64,000 nucleotides of DNA from positions 1 through 64,000 of the forward strand of contig JAPEVF010000050.1 of assembly GCA_029747585.1 (NCBI GenBank), read 5' to 3'. The translations under genes and the position numbers were made by a program. The notes below the pieces were generated by a model. The model was not told the DNA's origin and made no database searches. It saw only the letters and a list, made by a program, of their open reading frames with translations. This DNA is from Pleurotus djamor. Lineage: Eukaryota > Basidiomycota > Agaricomycetes > Agaricales > Pleurotaceae. Of this stretch, positions 36,801-51,800 are shown in pieces (position 1 is the first letter of the stretch; each line of letters starts with the position of its first letter).

Positions 36801-38651
36801 GGTCCTCCTCTTCACCGTCTTCGTCAACCTCCAAGGCCTGAGCCTGCTTCAAGAGGTCCTCTCTGCGTTTCCTCTCACTATTATACAGAGCGATCATTTG
36901 GTGCTCCTGAAGTTCCCATTCCTGAATAGACTTCTGCGACAATCCATCATCGGGAAACATGAGTGTAAAGGAACTTCGCTTCTTCCTCGCTCTTCCTCGA
37001 CTCTGAGCCCAGCTAGGCATGTTGGGAGGAAGATCCCACCGGATGACACTCCCGCACGCTTGTATATCGATCCCTTCCTCCGCAACAGAGGTAGAGATAA
37101 GAAGGTTCTTCTCCCCCAACTTGAAATCCATGAGAATTTCGTGTTGCTTTTGTTGGCTGAAGGTCCTCGTGATGTCAAGGAACGAGTGACGCCGAGGATT
37201 CTCTGAGGAGCCCACTAGGCAGCCGATCCTGAAACGGCCTTTCGTAGATGGGTGGTGGGTAAGCGCCATGGCCAAGGCATAAACAGCATCGCGGCGTTGA
37301 ACAAAGACGATCCCACTGAACGCCTCATTCGCATTATCCGCGTCAACTTGTTCCTTCAACAAGCGAGCAACCAGGGCCTCGAATTTATGCGTGACGTCGT
37401 CTACAATGTCATCTGCGTCGTAAGAGATCGGTGTCGCCTTCAGTTTCAACAACTGCGACCGCAAGTAGTTCTTCTCCGAGTCTTTCCAGCTGAAGAAAAT
37501 ATGACTGTATTCATCATCTGAGAACCGCTTGGTCCCCTGCATCACCTCGTAAATGAAACAATCTGCTGCCCAAGCTCCGATATCCATGAGGATAGCATCC
37601 GCAGATCGTTCGAAGTCACGAAGTCCTCTTTGACAGAATGTGTCATTCTTGTATATCGCCTTGGAGAGCTGCTGATCCAACCGGAATCTTTCGGGTGCTT
37701 GATTGGGGAGCTCGGCGAGACGTTTGCGCAAGAACTTGACGTAAGGGTCTTGTTCTATCTTCAGCGAATTGACTAGGTAGCTCAACGCGGCGAGATTGGT
37801 GGAGAATGGAAGGTTTCCGGGCTCGGGGAGCTTGTAAGTGACGTGGTGGAAAGTAGGGCGGTAAACGTGTTGTGTGAGCTCTTGACGATGAATCCTGGGG
37901 GAGCGTATAGTCGCATCGAGGTTGGTTTCAAGAGTCCTTGAAAAACCGGCGCTTAGGAAGGCGTGCACTTTAGGAGGTTGACCTAGGCACTCACCTAAAC
38001 GCATGTTCGACATTTCTACCGTAGATAGGACTGGCAGTCAACCCCAAGATCATTGGCCGAACATTCGTAACACGATAATCTATACCTGGGACGCGAGCCG
38101 GCAGGAAGAAGTAGAATTCCCTCATAATCTGGTTGTAGGGTTCATCCCGAACTGCATGGTGTGCCTCATCGAATACGATGAGACTAATATCTCGGCCCAT
38201 GGATACGTAGCCGTGTCGCATGGCATTGAGGAGGACTTGTGGGGTGGATACAACTACTTTGTTCGTCTTCAACAGGCTTTCCCAGAGGGCTTTGTCCTTC
38301 CATTGGTCAGGTTCCGATGCACCAGATATGAATCCGATCGCGGCGGGAAGCGCGATGGCGAGCACATTCTTCTGTTGCTCGCATAAAGTGACGGTAGGCG
38401 CTAAGAACCATGAAACCTACTCGAGTCAGTCAAGTCAACAGCATGGGTGCAGTAAACCATGGAATCCATACCTTTGTCGAATGATGTTCCACCTCGGCTT
38501 TGATACGTAAAATCGCGATGTGCGTTTTGCCAGAACCGGTGTCGAGGGCGATTATAATGTTATTCCGGAGACTCTCATCGAGCATCTCCTGCTGATAACC
38601 TCGAGTAGTCGGCAAATATTTCTCATTTCCAGTCATCGCAGCTGCATTCAC
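33881..38651 (-). CDS. dcl: Dicer-like ribonuclease III
   Basis: Start MNAAAMTGNEKYLPTTRGYQ at 38651; about 1,500 residues in few, large exons. Helicase: Walker A ALDTGSGKTHIA, DEAH box in LIVFDEAHHAV, LGLTASP, and C-terminal half LLISTSVAEEGIDIQACGSV with QSRGRARKK. Dicer dimerisation domain around GPFGATVILPKILAPELRVF and QRHVAFKAYKALYEAGMLND. A divergent PAZ-position segment with IVRSLPPRTNFLLPLPP. RNase IIIa: YQRLETLGDTVLKF, then across an intron LADVVESLIGAAYEHGG. RNase IIIb: YERMEFLGDSVLDM and FFSDIIESIIGAAFLDS. The acidic residues of both sites are present, so it should be able to dice. A short basic dsRNA-binding-like end (GRASADEVRFMAAEGL-type) closes at 33881. It makes small RNAs from dsRNA for silencing/genome defence. 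Confidence 0.93.
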
Positions 38652-38925
38652 AGGATGATCTGGCTAGAGCGGATTTGGGTGATAGGAAGGTCTTGATGGT
38701 CGATGGCGAACAAAGTTGCATGATGCGTGGCACTCAAAGGGCCTTTATAGAACTGGGCAACAATTGTAGCCAGCGCTTCGTCGAGTCAAAGAATGTATCG
38801 CGGGGCTTGTTGGCTACTTCTGTAGCATCTGTTCATGATGGCCATGATGGCGCAGTTGCAATGAGGACTCAAGCGCAGTTGGACAGTGTTCGCGGGTCAG
38901 AAAATGCATTCCCACAGTCAGCTAA

Positions 38926-39738
38926 CTAACACAGGCAAGGCAAATGCATAGTCGCCATGCTGCACGATCTCCCTGCTGGCGAGTCATTCCCTGTCTGCAA
39001 AAAGACATCGTAGAAAGAGGGGTTGCTTGTGGAACAAGCCAAGAAGTTGAGCTGCCGCGGAGATACAGTGATGATTGTATCGCCTTCAAGACCCCAGTTG
39101 GTGGTCGTGGCCGTGGTGCCCAAGGTCAACGGTTTGTAAGATGTCGAAGTTTGGTTGATGTTAAGAAATAGCTTAGATCCATCGGCATTGTTAAGCGAAA
39201 TGGATGAGCCAAGGGTGAAGTAACCCGACGACGACTCCGGACCCAAAGCTGGTACGCCTCCTGTAGATGAACATGAGATCGAGTCCCAAAGTAAGTCATG
39301 CGCAAGTACCATTATTCTGAAGATAGAAATGGTAAACTGGGTTCTCGACTGTGCGAATTTGTGAACCTGTCGGAGCAGGTCCAGAGACGGTAGAAGATGG
39401 CGGCGGGGGCGTTCCACCAGCGGTACTACTTGTTGGAGACGGTGAGGGTGACGGTCCAGCGGTTCCTGGGATACACTGAGAGTAATCTAACGGATAGAAA
39501 ATTCCATGAGCAGATGTAGGGGCATTATCCAATAAAACTGACAATCATTGTTGACAGTGCAAGTGTAGCCTGAGACGCAAGTTGTCGCCCCCGACCTGTA
39601 TTCCACTGTCAGTTAATGAATTTGAGCAGATATAACGACTTACCAGCCGATGCCTCCACATTGGCCCCAAGCAGGTGACTGGGCTCTAGCACAGAGGGCG
39701 GCGAGGGTTAAACCGAACACGTAGCTGATAGCTAGCAT
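38926..39738 (-). CDS. Secreted CBM1 protein with an unrecognised C-terminal domain
   Basis: Start MLAISYVFGLTLAALCARAQ at 39738, a signal peptide. Then a fungal-type cellulose-binding domain split by an intron: SPAWGQCGGIGW joined to SGATTCVSGYTCTVNNDYSQ and CIPG. A Ser/Pro/Thr/Gly linker follows (PSPSPSPTSSTAGGTPPPP), then a domain with RTVENPVYHFYLQNN, ESSSGYFTLGSSISLNNADG, LFLNINQTSTSYKPLTLG and the ending DSPAGRSCS..HLPCLC, stop 38926-38928. The C-terminal part has no glycoside hydrolase signature that I recognise. A wall-polymer-binding secreted protein is inferred. Divergent from the chitinase gene, 245 bp between ATGs. Confidence 0.82.
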
Positions 39739-39983
39739 CGCGTAGGGGTTGCCTGAAGACCATCAGAAGAGCTTTATATCTGCGCTCGGGATAACGGGGT
39801 AATCGTCATGAAGGAATAACATTCTGCAGGCGTCAAGAGGAGCTTCTGAACCTCCCGAGCCATGACTTCACCGAAGAGCGAGCGTCTCGGACACAATAAC
39901 CTAAAAGATGATCTTATCAGTTTGGAGCAACCCTGAAGAGGGCTATGGCGCGTGGTTGCACCGCTTGAATCCTGAACTCACGT
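39739..39983. promoter_or_regulatory. Shared divergent promoter, CBM1 protein / chitinase
   Basis: A 245-bp interval separating the two start codons. Co-regulation of the two wall-active secreted products is plausible from the geometry. No decisive motif seen. Confidence 0.4.
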
Positions 39984-41715
<1,732 letters not shown>

Positions 41716-41817
41716 ATTTGGATCATAGCATCTTGCNNNNNGGACATTATNTTGGCTTGGCAGTAGGATCCTCATCTCATTTGTACTCTATACTACAAAC
41801 ACGATGGACNCATTTCG

Positions 41818-42894
41818 CTAATTCCAATCCTTCCGTAACCATCTACGGCGTTCTGCACCATTATCATCNTTTCCGTCTCCGTTTTCATCACCGTTGGCAG
41901 GAGCGTTAGGGTCTGGCCCATCTGGAGGGGGTTGTTCACCGTCACTGCCATCATCTCCACCATCTGGGCCACCATCNGGGNTAGGGGCAGGAGGTCCTGC
42001 AGGAGGTTTACCGTTGGGATTGGCATCAGGACAGGCATCCGGGTTTGAGTTAGAACCCATGGGAGGCGGTGGGGGCGGGCCTGATGCACACAGAAGTATG
42101 GTCAGGAACGATGGGCNTCACGGNCTGGGCTTATGTCTCACCTTGGTTGTCCATACCTTGCGGNGGGGTGTTNCCGCCATCAGGACCATCAGGGGGGCCG
42201 TCAGGGGGGCCGCCGTCGGCGCCATCGGGAGGACCGCCGTCAGCACCATCTGGAGGACCATTAGGAGGAGGAGTGCTGCCATCGGGGGGACCACCATCAG
42301 CACCATCAGGAGGACCACCGTTAGCACCATCGGGAGGACCCGAACCGTCAGGGAGTGGAGGAGCGCATGGGCATGGAGGCGGGGCACCTGGTTGACCTGG
42401 TTGGCTAGTGTCTGTACCATTCATCGCTGGCGGCGGAGGAGGAGGAGGTCCAGGAGGACCGTCAGGTGGTCCCTGCATGTCTGGTGATCCCATAGGTGGC
42501 GGTGGAGTCTGCGAGTCGTCTTCATCACAATCCTCAGAATCAGGTCCTGGGGCACCTGGAGGACCTGGAGGACCGGGTGGGGTTTGACCCGGTTGTGGCG
42601 GAGGTGGTGTACGTTTCCCTTGAGAATGCTCGTTCCTGGAAGGGAGGTTATCAGCTAAGTCCGAGAAATAGTTCGGAAGCAAGCTTACCTTGTGTACATG
42701 GCAACACTTGGAGGGGGAGCATGTGTACGCCGTTGGAGACCGTGGTTGCTTTGACCATACCTATCCGTACAATTTAGTACTTCCGATCAACCTGAAGAGG
42801 GTGCAGGATGTACACACCCAATGGGGGCGGCACCAGACTGCAACGCAGAAGCGAAGACAAGGAGGACAAGAGCAGAAATCTTTGCGGAAAACAT
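41818..42894 (-). CDS. Secreted collagen-like Pro/Gly/Asp-rich protein
   Basis: Start MFSAKISALVLLVFASALQS at 42894, a clear signal peptide ending near GAAP. An intron joins PIG to YGQSNHGLQRRTHAPPP, then NEHSQGKRTPPPPQPG opens a long low-complexity region: collagen-like GPPGPPGAPGP, proline runs, and tandem GGPPDGAD/GGPPDGP repeats (about 42170-42350). A final exon has PPMGSNSNPDACPDANPNGK and ends RRRWLRKDWN, stop 41818-41820. The DG-rich repeats are acidic. Function unknown; an extracellular or wall-associated structural role is inferred from the signal peptide and composition. Several Ns lie in the repeats. Confidence 0.72.
42170..42350 (-). repeat. In-frame tandem repeat coding GGPPDGAD units
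   Basis: On the minus strand the sequence repeats 9- to 24-base units coding GGPPDG, GGPPDGAD and GPPDGP. Repeat number is likely variable between strains. The repeat keeps the frame. Confidence 0.75.
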
Positions 42895-43615
42895 CGTCAA
42901 GATGTATGAACAAATTCGTAAAGATGTAGAGGTCGGATGGAGAAGACGTCAACGCCGAAGGGAGCAGGAGGGACTCAAAAGTCAACCGGGACTTTGAGGA
43001 GAGAGCGAAGGGGAGGAGAGCGCAGCTAAGGAATGTCTTGGTTCATGCGGTGGTTTATATACCGTACACCCGTCAGAGGATATTGGAAACATCGTAACTC
43101 CACGATCACAACGGCATGGTAATTCTGTTCATAGTGAGACGTTGAAATCAACGGCACACTGTAACCTCCTCCAAAGCGATCCAAAGATAGCGCAGATGTT
43201 TGAGATATGAGACAGCACACAAGCGTATACGGTACACCGAGATGCCAGTCGGACGGTTGACGCCGTTGCTGCGTAATCAGGTAAAAGTGATCACGTTGGA
43301 GCGACGACAGAGATAGAGCAAGATGCAGATGGTTTGAGAGTAGGCTTGGTGACCGAGTCGCTCGATTGAGTAAATGAAACAGGGTTTGTATCGCCCCAAC
43401 AGTGAGATTGGAGCGTGAAGATGAGGTACATTGCCCATGGAAGTAACTTGAAACATCCCGAAATGGGAATGACTGTCCAGGCGCCCGCGCTATTTTCAAC
43501 GACGAAGGGGGTGCTTACGGCGGTGTGTGGCATAGGTTGCACTGGGAGGCGTCGGAAGACACATATGTATAAAAGATAACAAATCTAACCGTCGCATATG
43601 CAATCAGTAGTGGAT
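42895..43615. other. Intergenic; no confident gene
   Basis: About 720 bp between the collagen-like gene and the first F-box gene stop. A minus-strand ORF (43026-43499) has no recognisable domain and is Ser/Leu/His-rich; I do not support it. Confidence 0.4.
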
Positions 43616-45157
43616 TTATTGCGTTTCGTCGATGAGTCGATGCTTGAACATTGTGGTATTCTTATCGATCCATAGCAATTCGCCCTTCGTGGCATTGCAA
43701 AAAACACTGTAGGTTCCGTCCACGTGCAAGACAGCCATTGACTCCTTCTTGAACTCGAACTCCCAATCCTTCCCAGTAGTGTCACATTGCAAAGTCAGAA
43801 CAATGTAGTGTGGGTTATGGGATTGTAGAGAGATGAGGAAAATCATCCCATGCCGTTTAATGACAGTGTTCGCCCTCAACAGGTAGGAAGGATTTCGAAG
43901 AGAGAAGCAATGTAGCTCTTTTAGTCCAAGACGCCCATCGTCTTGAAAGTCCATTTGATAAACCGCAAGCCTGTAGGTGGGCGAGTAGGGGTCCGATGAC
44001 GAATCATCGTGAACAATCTCTGTAGTCAATAACAGGCTTGAGTCGCATTTGTTCAGATATTGCATGGTCACACAGTATCGGCAACGAACGTCGTCGAGTT
44101 GCCCACAATGGGTAATGTTCAGTATGTTTGACGTGCGCGGCGCGGAGCTTTCGGGAAACACAAAGACTTCAAAAATGGTGCTTCCGCGAATGAACCACCA
44201 AATGATTGCATAGTGAGGGGCTAAGATCACTCGCACATTGGGGCGCTAGGGGGTGGGAGTTGTGAGGCGCAAGCGTATGACATGACCTTATTGACGTACC
44301 CGTGTTTCAGTTTTGAGTTCACACATCTGGTTCGATGCGGGAGAGAAAAGGCAGTAGCGTCCTTCCATGATGATTGGGATGTAAATGGATTCACAGGGAT
44401 TCACTGAGGGTAGTAGTGAAGCATTATCCAATCGGGTGAAGAACTGAAGTAGAGGTCCAGCCGCGTTCAACGACCGTAAGGCGAGTCGATATACATCTCT
44501 AGAGTATATGGTCAACGATGTTTGATACGACGAGAATATAATGGCCTACATAGAGCTTGGACGTTCGATTGGTAGGTATACCCAGCCATCAGAGGCTGGA
44601 TTATTCAGTGATGAAGGGGCTGAGCATATAGAACTGGGAGTTCCAGGACCCGCCAACGGACATCCGCATACGACCATTGGAACAGCCTCTGAGATATCGT
44701 AGCAGCGAATGACGCATGACCGCGCAAAAGCTAGAACGAGGTAGCGTTCTGAAACCAGATAAGATGCATAGATGCTACTATCGTAAGGATTCACGATATC
44801 CTCATCAATAAATCGAAAGCTGGGCGCCGGTCGACGAGATCGCGAGTTTCCGCTCTGATTGAGATATCTGGCAAGCAGGTGAGCCTCAGAGATAGTTTTT
44901 CGAGCATCCTTGATTTCAATGGCCTGTTTCGGGGGAAGTGGTAAAGGCTCGTTGTCGTAAACATTGAACCAGAGCCCGACGTCGTCTGCAATACGCTTCA
45001 ACCTCTGGCATGTCTATATCCTAGCATTAGCTGCAATGATGGGGATAAGCAGCCAATTGACCTGAAAGACGGCAGCAACATCCCTGGGCTCAACAAGGGA
45101 GAAGACACGCAGGAGAAGCTCATCTGGAAGCAAAGACAGGCGATCGGTGCAGGTCAT
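43616..45157 (-). CDS. F-box protein, paralogue 1
   Basis: Start MTCTDRLSLLPDELLLRVFS at 45157: an F-box (LPDELLLRVFSLVEPRDVAA). After an intron comes LKRIADDVGLWFNVYDNEPL and the C-terminal body: ARKTISEAHLLARYLNQSGN, YLVLAFARSCVIRCYDISEA, DGWVYLP, VYRLALRSLNAAGPLLQFFT, VILAPHYAIIWWF, RLGLKELHCFSLRNPSYLLR and KGELLWIDKNTTMFKHRLID, ending ETQ, stop 43616-43618. F-box proteins link substrates to Skp1-Cullin ligases; the body is the presumed substrate side and is shared by all three paralogues. This copy carries upstream sequence duplicated from the 58-kb locus, including the end of a Zn2Cys6 gene. Confidence 0.82.
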
Positions 45158-45378
45158 AGTTTGCGGAAGCAATTTCTGCAATTGGCGCCCGTGGAGGCCG
45201 TCAGGACTACTGCATGATGACGGATCGAGCTGCCAAGTAAAAGTACAAGTCATACATACATAACCAAGTACTACTGTACATGTCCAGTCACAGATAAAGT
45301 TAAGTTTAAACAGGGTATGATTGACTAGTACTTCCGAAAATTTTAGTTGGATTCAGATTCTGTGTGTGTAGCCTTACA

Positions 45379-45515
45379 TCACCAGGCTTCTGGCATGGGA
45401 GCGAAATCGCCCGCCCACCCGCTCGTACCGATCTGCAGAAAAGTCCCATCCGATCCATTCACCGGGAGGCCCAAGTCCGTCAAACTCTGTCCACACGGGG
45501 AATGGTACTCGGCAC
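45379..45515 (-). pseudogene. Truncated copy of the 3' end of the Zn2Cys6 regulator gene
   Basis: On the minus strand this codes QSLTDLGLPVNGSDG and FLQIGTSGWAGDFAPMPEAW then stop, the same as the last exon of the transcription factor at 58,248-58,359 apart from a few changes. Just upstream, gagtaccattcccc matches the factor's penultimate exon, but about 70 bp spanning the exon end and most of the intron is missing. There is no DNA-binding part. It starts within about 15 bp of the stop codon of F-box paralogue 2. Confidence 0.85.
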
Positions 45516-45529
45516 GGTCGTCACTGGAT

Positions 45530-47056
45530 TCATTGTGTTTCGTCGAGGAGTCTATGTTTGAACACTGTGGTATTCTTATCGATCCATAGCAATTCGCCCT
45601 TCGCAGCGTTGCAAAGGATGTTGAAAGGTCTCTCCACGCGCAAGACAACCATTGACTCCTTCTTAAACTCGAACTCCCAGTTCTCCCCGGTAGCGTCACA
45701 TTGCAGGCTAAGAACGATGTAATGCGGAGTGTGGGGTTGGTGAGAGATGAGAAAAATGAGCCCATGCTGTTTGATGACAGGATCAGCCCTCAACAGGTAA
45801 GAGGGACTTCGGAGAAGGAAACGATGTAGCTCTTTCAGCCCAAGACGTCCATCGTTTCGAAAATCCAATTTATAAACCACAGCATTGGCGGGGGCGTGGC
45901 CTTCTGAGGAGTAGGGATCATCAACGGTCTCTGTGGTCAACAAAAGATTTGATTTGCATCCCAGATATTGCATGGTCATGCAGGAACGGAAATGAGCGTA
46001 GAATTGTACACGATGAGTCACGGTCAATGTGTTCGGCTGAGACAACGAGGACTTTTCAGGAAGTAAGAAAGCTTCGAGAGTGGTTTTTCTGAAGGAGGAC
46101 CACCAAAGGATTGCATGTTTGGGAGTGAAAAAAATTTCCACACTACCAGGTTGCTAGGGGATGGAAGTTAGGATGCACAGATATGGTTATAAGTCTTAAC
46201 GCACTTCGGTCTCAGTTTTGAGTTCATAGGTCTGGTTCAATGGGGGGAAGAAAAGATAGCAACTTCCCGCGATCATGAGCGAGATGTATTCACAGATGGT
46301 CTCCGTGGGTAGTAGTGAAGCATGATCCAATTGAGTAAAGAGCTGAAGCGAGGGCCCAGCCAGGTTGAACGAAGGTAAAGCGAGCCGATATACATACCTA
46401 AAGCGTACGACGTCGATATGAATGCCTGATAAAATGAAAGAAGATGATGACATACGTGATGCTTGAATATTCGAACGGCAAGTATATCCAGCCATCTGAC
46501 GCTGGTTCGTCCAGAGACGAAGGAGCCGGGCATAAAAAACTTGGGGTCCCGATGCCAGCCACCAACGGACATTCACACACGATGGTTGGGAGAACCTCTG
46601 AGACATCGTAGCAGCGAATGATGCGTGACCGCGAAAAAGCTACGACGAGGTAGCGTCCTAAGACCAGGTAAGAGGCACAGATGCTATTATCGGAAGAGTC
46701 AACGATATCGTCAATGAATCTGAAGCTGGGTGGTCGACGAGATCGCGAATTTCCGCTTTGATCAAGATACCGAGCTAGCAGGTGCGCCTCCGCGATTGTA
46801 TTTCGAGCATCCTGGATTTCTACGCCATATTTTGGGGGAAGTGACAAAGGTTCGTTGTCGTAAACATTGAACCAGAGCCCGACGTCGCCCGCGATACGCT
46901 TCAACTTCTGGCATGTCTACAGGCTAGCATTAGCTGATGATAATATTCGAAGAACTGGTTTACCTGTATGATAGCAACTACGGCTTTGGGCTCAACAAGC
47001 GAAAAGATACGCAGGAGAAGTTCATCCGGGAGCAAGGTGAGGCGATCGGTGCTCAT
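45530..47056 (-). CDS. F-box protein, paralogue 2
   Basis: Start MSTDRLTLLPDELLLRIFSL at 47056. F-box LPDELLLRIFSLVEPKAVVA, then LKRIAGDVGLWFNVYDNEPL, ARNTIAEAHLLARYLDQSGN, YLVVAFSRSRIIRCYDVSEV, VYRLALPSFNLAGPSLQLFT, FTPKHAILWW, RLGLKELHRFLLRSPSYLLR and KGELLWIDKNTTVFKHRLLD, ending ETQ with stop TGA at 45530-45532. More diverged from paralogues 1 and 3 than they are from each other. It starts 111 bp from the divergent complex I gene; a longer start at 47098 is possible. Confidence 0.82.
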
Positions 47057-47167
47057 TGTCGCAAGTCCGTTGGCGCTTGGAAAAGGAAGCGCCCACAAAT
47101 TCCTCCCGACTTTGACCTGCAGCCAATCATCAACGCCCCATTCGCCTCCTCCCTCAACTTCAACACA

Positions 47168-48292
<1,125 letters not shown>

Positions 48293-48800
48293 CTCGTACT
48301 AGTGCTCTCCTTCTATACGTCTATAGAGTGAATGATGTGCCGTATATAGAGAGAAATTCTTTGGTACCAACATTCCAACTGTGTCAGAGCCTGAGGACCA
48401 TCAGCCACATGCCCAATATCCTTTTACTATGTTTGCGCCCCTGGGCAGGGGTTTGATCCAGAGCAAGCGGCAGTGGATCACCTAAACTTCCATCTTTGTT
48501 TTGTATCCCACAGTCCGTTGGCAAGACTCTCTCTCTCAACGACCACCTCTCCGACGCATGCCCCCAGCCGAAGTTGCCTAAATACTAGAGAAAGGAAAAA
48601 GTGTAATAGGACCCTTTTCGCGGAATCTTATTACCCCAGACTCGACACGGGCTCCTCTTCCTATTTCCATTTTTTCGGCCTTCGCCCACTTTCCACGACC
48701 ACCCACGCACGCACATCCACATCAAATTTAACACTGGGGTCTTCGAAGTCTCAGTGCTAGACTAGCGTACCGTCAAGTTCGTCTTTCAACGGTCAGGGCA
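48293..48800. other. Promoter/5' UTR region of the Ser/Pro-rich gene
   Basis: About 500 bp, pyrimidine-rich from 48500 on. A minor ORF (48473-48760) has no domain. No other feature. Confidence 0.45.
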
Positions 48801-51800
48801 ATGGCGACGAGCGTAATCACAGATCCCTACTCACAAGCCCTCATGACGGACCTTGATTTTCGGGACAATCGATACCCTTCAATGGCTTCTGCTTCCATCC
48901 GACGCAGCAGCGCAATGCTACTCGGGACGTCTGCAAATCCAGACTGGGAACCGCAACCGCAACCAAAGTTCCAGGGCGGCAACGACGACATCCAGCGACG
49001 CCCGTCTCAGGCGTCTCAGTTGCAGAGGGATTTTGGTGACTATGTCCAGGGTCCTCGAGAGCGCGGGGCAGAGTACAGGCAGGATAGTTTGGGTCAGACG
49101 CGGCCAGCGACGGGGGATGCCNAGCAGCATAACTTCGAGAACAGTGATGCAGAGCCAACTGGATGCGCGACCCTCCTCGTCCCAGTCCCAGGCGGCGTCC
49201 TCGCCCATCGTCTACCAGTCCCAAAACCTGTTTCGAAATCTCAGCTCAGCCAGTGGCGCAACTCCTTCAGCAGACGTACAATCACTTCGATCGTTGTCCC
49301 AACAGTCGCAAATCATACCGCAGGCGTCGCCGCCCTATCCTGGTGCACCTCGCGACTCTGCCAACTCCCATGTCCTTCCTCGAGGACGGTCAGACGGCTA
49401 CACGAGCATGAATGGCGACAACGATCGCGGACCAGCTCGAATAACAAATGGCGTTCGATCAGCTTCCCCATTGCAGATGGAACAATCATACAGCTCTCAG
49501 TCGCAGCCACGGTCCAGCCACCTCGCCTCTGGCCTCGCTGTAGCTGATATCACTTCTTCTCCCTTAGCTTCGACCCCCCGTCATCCTTCGCTTTCCAATT
49601 CCGGAGCCAAAACGAACGGCACCGGAAGCACGCCCACCCCCTTCCTCCCCCTTTCCGCCTCGCCTACCTACTCACCACCTATATCCCCCAACCTGCGTGC
49701 TTATCCTCAGCAGCCGACTTACGTCTCCGCTTCGGGTCCGCCACCGAATACCCCACAGAGCAGGCCGCAACCCATGCTACAACCAATTCAGCCCCAGCGA
49801 GTGCAGCCGGTGGTGGAGGAAGTGTGTATAGAGTGTGCCATGCGTGATCAGGATATGGCAGATGTTGATGTAACAAGTCCAGGCATATGGGAGCGGGAGA
49901 GTGATGTGTTGTATAATGACCTCCTCCAGCGCGAACTCGACGAAGAGGCACAAGGACTGCATCACTCACGAAGTCCATCACCTACCAGACCAAAGGCGCG
50001 TGGTGGTAGACTCACGGAGCAGAACCTTAAACTCTGGCTAACCATGGTAAGCTATTGTCTCTTCTCTGGTACTCTGACTTTAGCTCAAATATCGTGATGC
50101 ATTAGAACCCAAAAGAACCTGCCGCTCGTCAGCAGACTCTCCATTCTTATGTTACCTCGCAAAGGAGCCTGCTTGAAGCCGAAGCTCTGGCACATGCTCG
50201 TGCAATGCAGGAGTCTAAGCAACTCGACAACCGTATGCGCGACACCTTTTCTCAACTCCGGCGCTCCGCATACGATACGGGAGCATCTGCCATACCTGCA
50301 GACGAAACAGGTGGCGTGCGTATCAAGCCTCCAGTGCCTATCGCCGCAACTTCGCCGTATTCACACACACATACGACCGGGTTACCTCATGACGTGCATG
50401 GCCGAAGTCATTCAAGGGAGATCACTCTTTTGGAGAACGGCATGATCGTTGAGCATGTAGACGTCCGTAAAGAAGAACGCGAGGCTAGGGAACGTAGGAG
50501 GAAAGAGGAAAGGCGCGCGAGGAAGAATTCACGCAGCTCAGGCATGGACGTGACATCCCTGTATTCCGTTTCTTCCTACCCGGCAAGCCCTCTCCCTACA
50601 GACAGCGGTGTTGCACTCGGTCAGAGTAGGCCTTACTCCCGGTACTCCCAAATGACTGGCAGCTCGATCGGCAGGCCTACGAGTGTCCTCACTGCTCCCC
50701 TGGACGGCCCTCTGGGTAGTCCGCGACCGGATATGTCGCGTGCTTACTCGCACACGTCAATGTCAGACGCTCATAGTATGGCCTCGCAGAAACGTCCCCG
50801 ATTCCTTGGCTTCAAACACCTTTCTGGATGGAGGAGTCAAGAGAGTCTTACCCCGTCTCGTATGTCGGTCATGTCTGGGAGCGTTATCAATATGCAGTAC
50901 GTTTACCTTTGGATCGCATTGCTATTTTGTCGTTAACCCAGTTCGTAGCGTCGCACTCGCTCGTGAAGACCAGCGCAGTCCCTTCGCTCAGACCCCCATT
51001 GATCTCAACACACCGACTCGTCAAAGCCAGATTTGGCCGCCAGTCGAGACACCTGAGCCCTCGTTCGAGCCTCCTGGAAGCAAGCCAAAGAAGAAGACCA
51101 AAGGCCTCGCCAAAATATGGCGACTTGTCACTGGGTCGAACAAGCACGAGTCTGTATCGCCTGGGATGATCCCTCCCAATGAGCGTGCAGATGATGACCT
51201 ACCACTGGCACCTCCCCCTCCATTGTCGTACCTTGTGGACAGGAACGGTAGTGACCCCATGGCCCTCGGTCAGAATGGAGTTTCGAAGCCGTCCACCCCC
51301 TCGCTTCAATCATCTGCTTCGCCAAAGATGATGGGCCTTCCTTCGTCCCCTGGTATGTCTCCGTCCACAGCCTCGTCTAGCATGTTGCCCTCGCCAGTGT
51401 CCTCACGCCGATCTGGTCATGATATGTTAGATCCGTCTGACCCTCGAAAGAATAGCGGTGGATTCGATGACTCCATGCAGCAATTCCCAGTGGACGACCT
51501 ACCCGTAGACGGAGTTTCGAAAAACTCTTTGTCTCGGAATGTCCACTCTGTCATCTCTGAACCCGATATTCGAGCGCGCATGTCCCAACATCTCGATGAN
51601 TAGNCCCCCAATCCCGTCCTNCCTCTGCCCTCTATCCCAGGTTCACGCCCCGTCTCCGTAATGTCGCGAGACAAGTCATTACCGCCGTTACCTGGTGAAC
51701 AACGTCCACGGTCAGATACTTTAAATGGCGACATCCGACCGCGGTCCGTCTTCAGTCTGAATTACCGCCCGCCAGGTACCGCGCCGGCTCACGACTTCCT

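Noticed and set aside
30858..38386. Several long antisense ORFs over the GTPase and Dicer genes (for example 35755-36645)
   Set aside because: They are other-frame or opposite-strand readings of strongly conserved coding sequence and have no motif of their own.
43026..43499. 157-residue minus-strand ORF between the collagen-like and F-box 1 genes
   Set aside because: No recognisable domain, no splice partners, and composition typical of non-coding sequence.
45379..45765. A separate small gene ending in MPEAW
   Set aside because: The open frame joins antisense-frame F-box 2 sequence to the copied factor tail; it is a truncated duplicate, not a gene.
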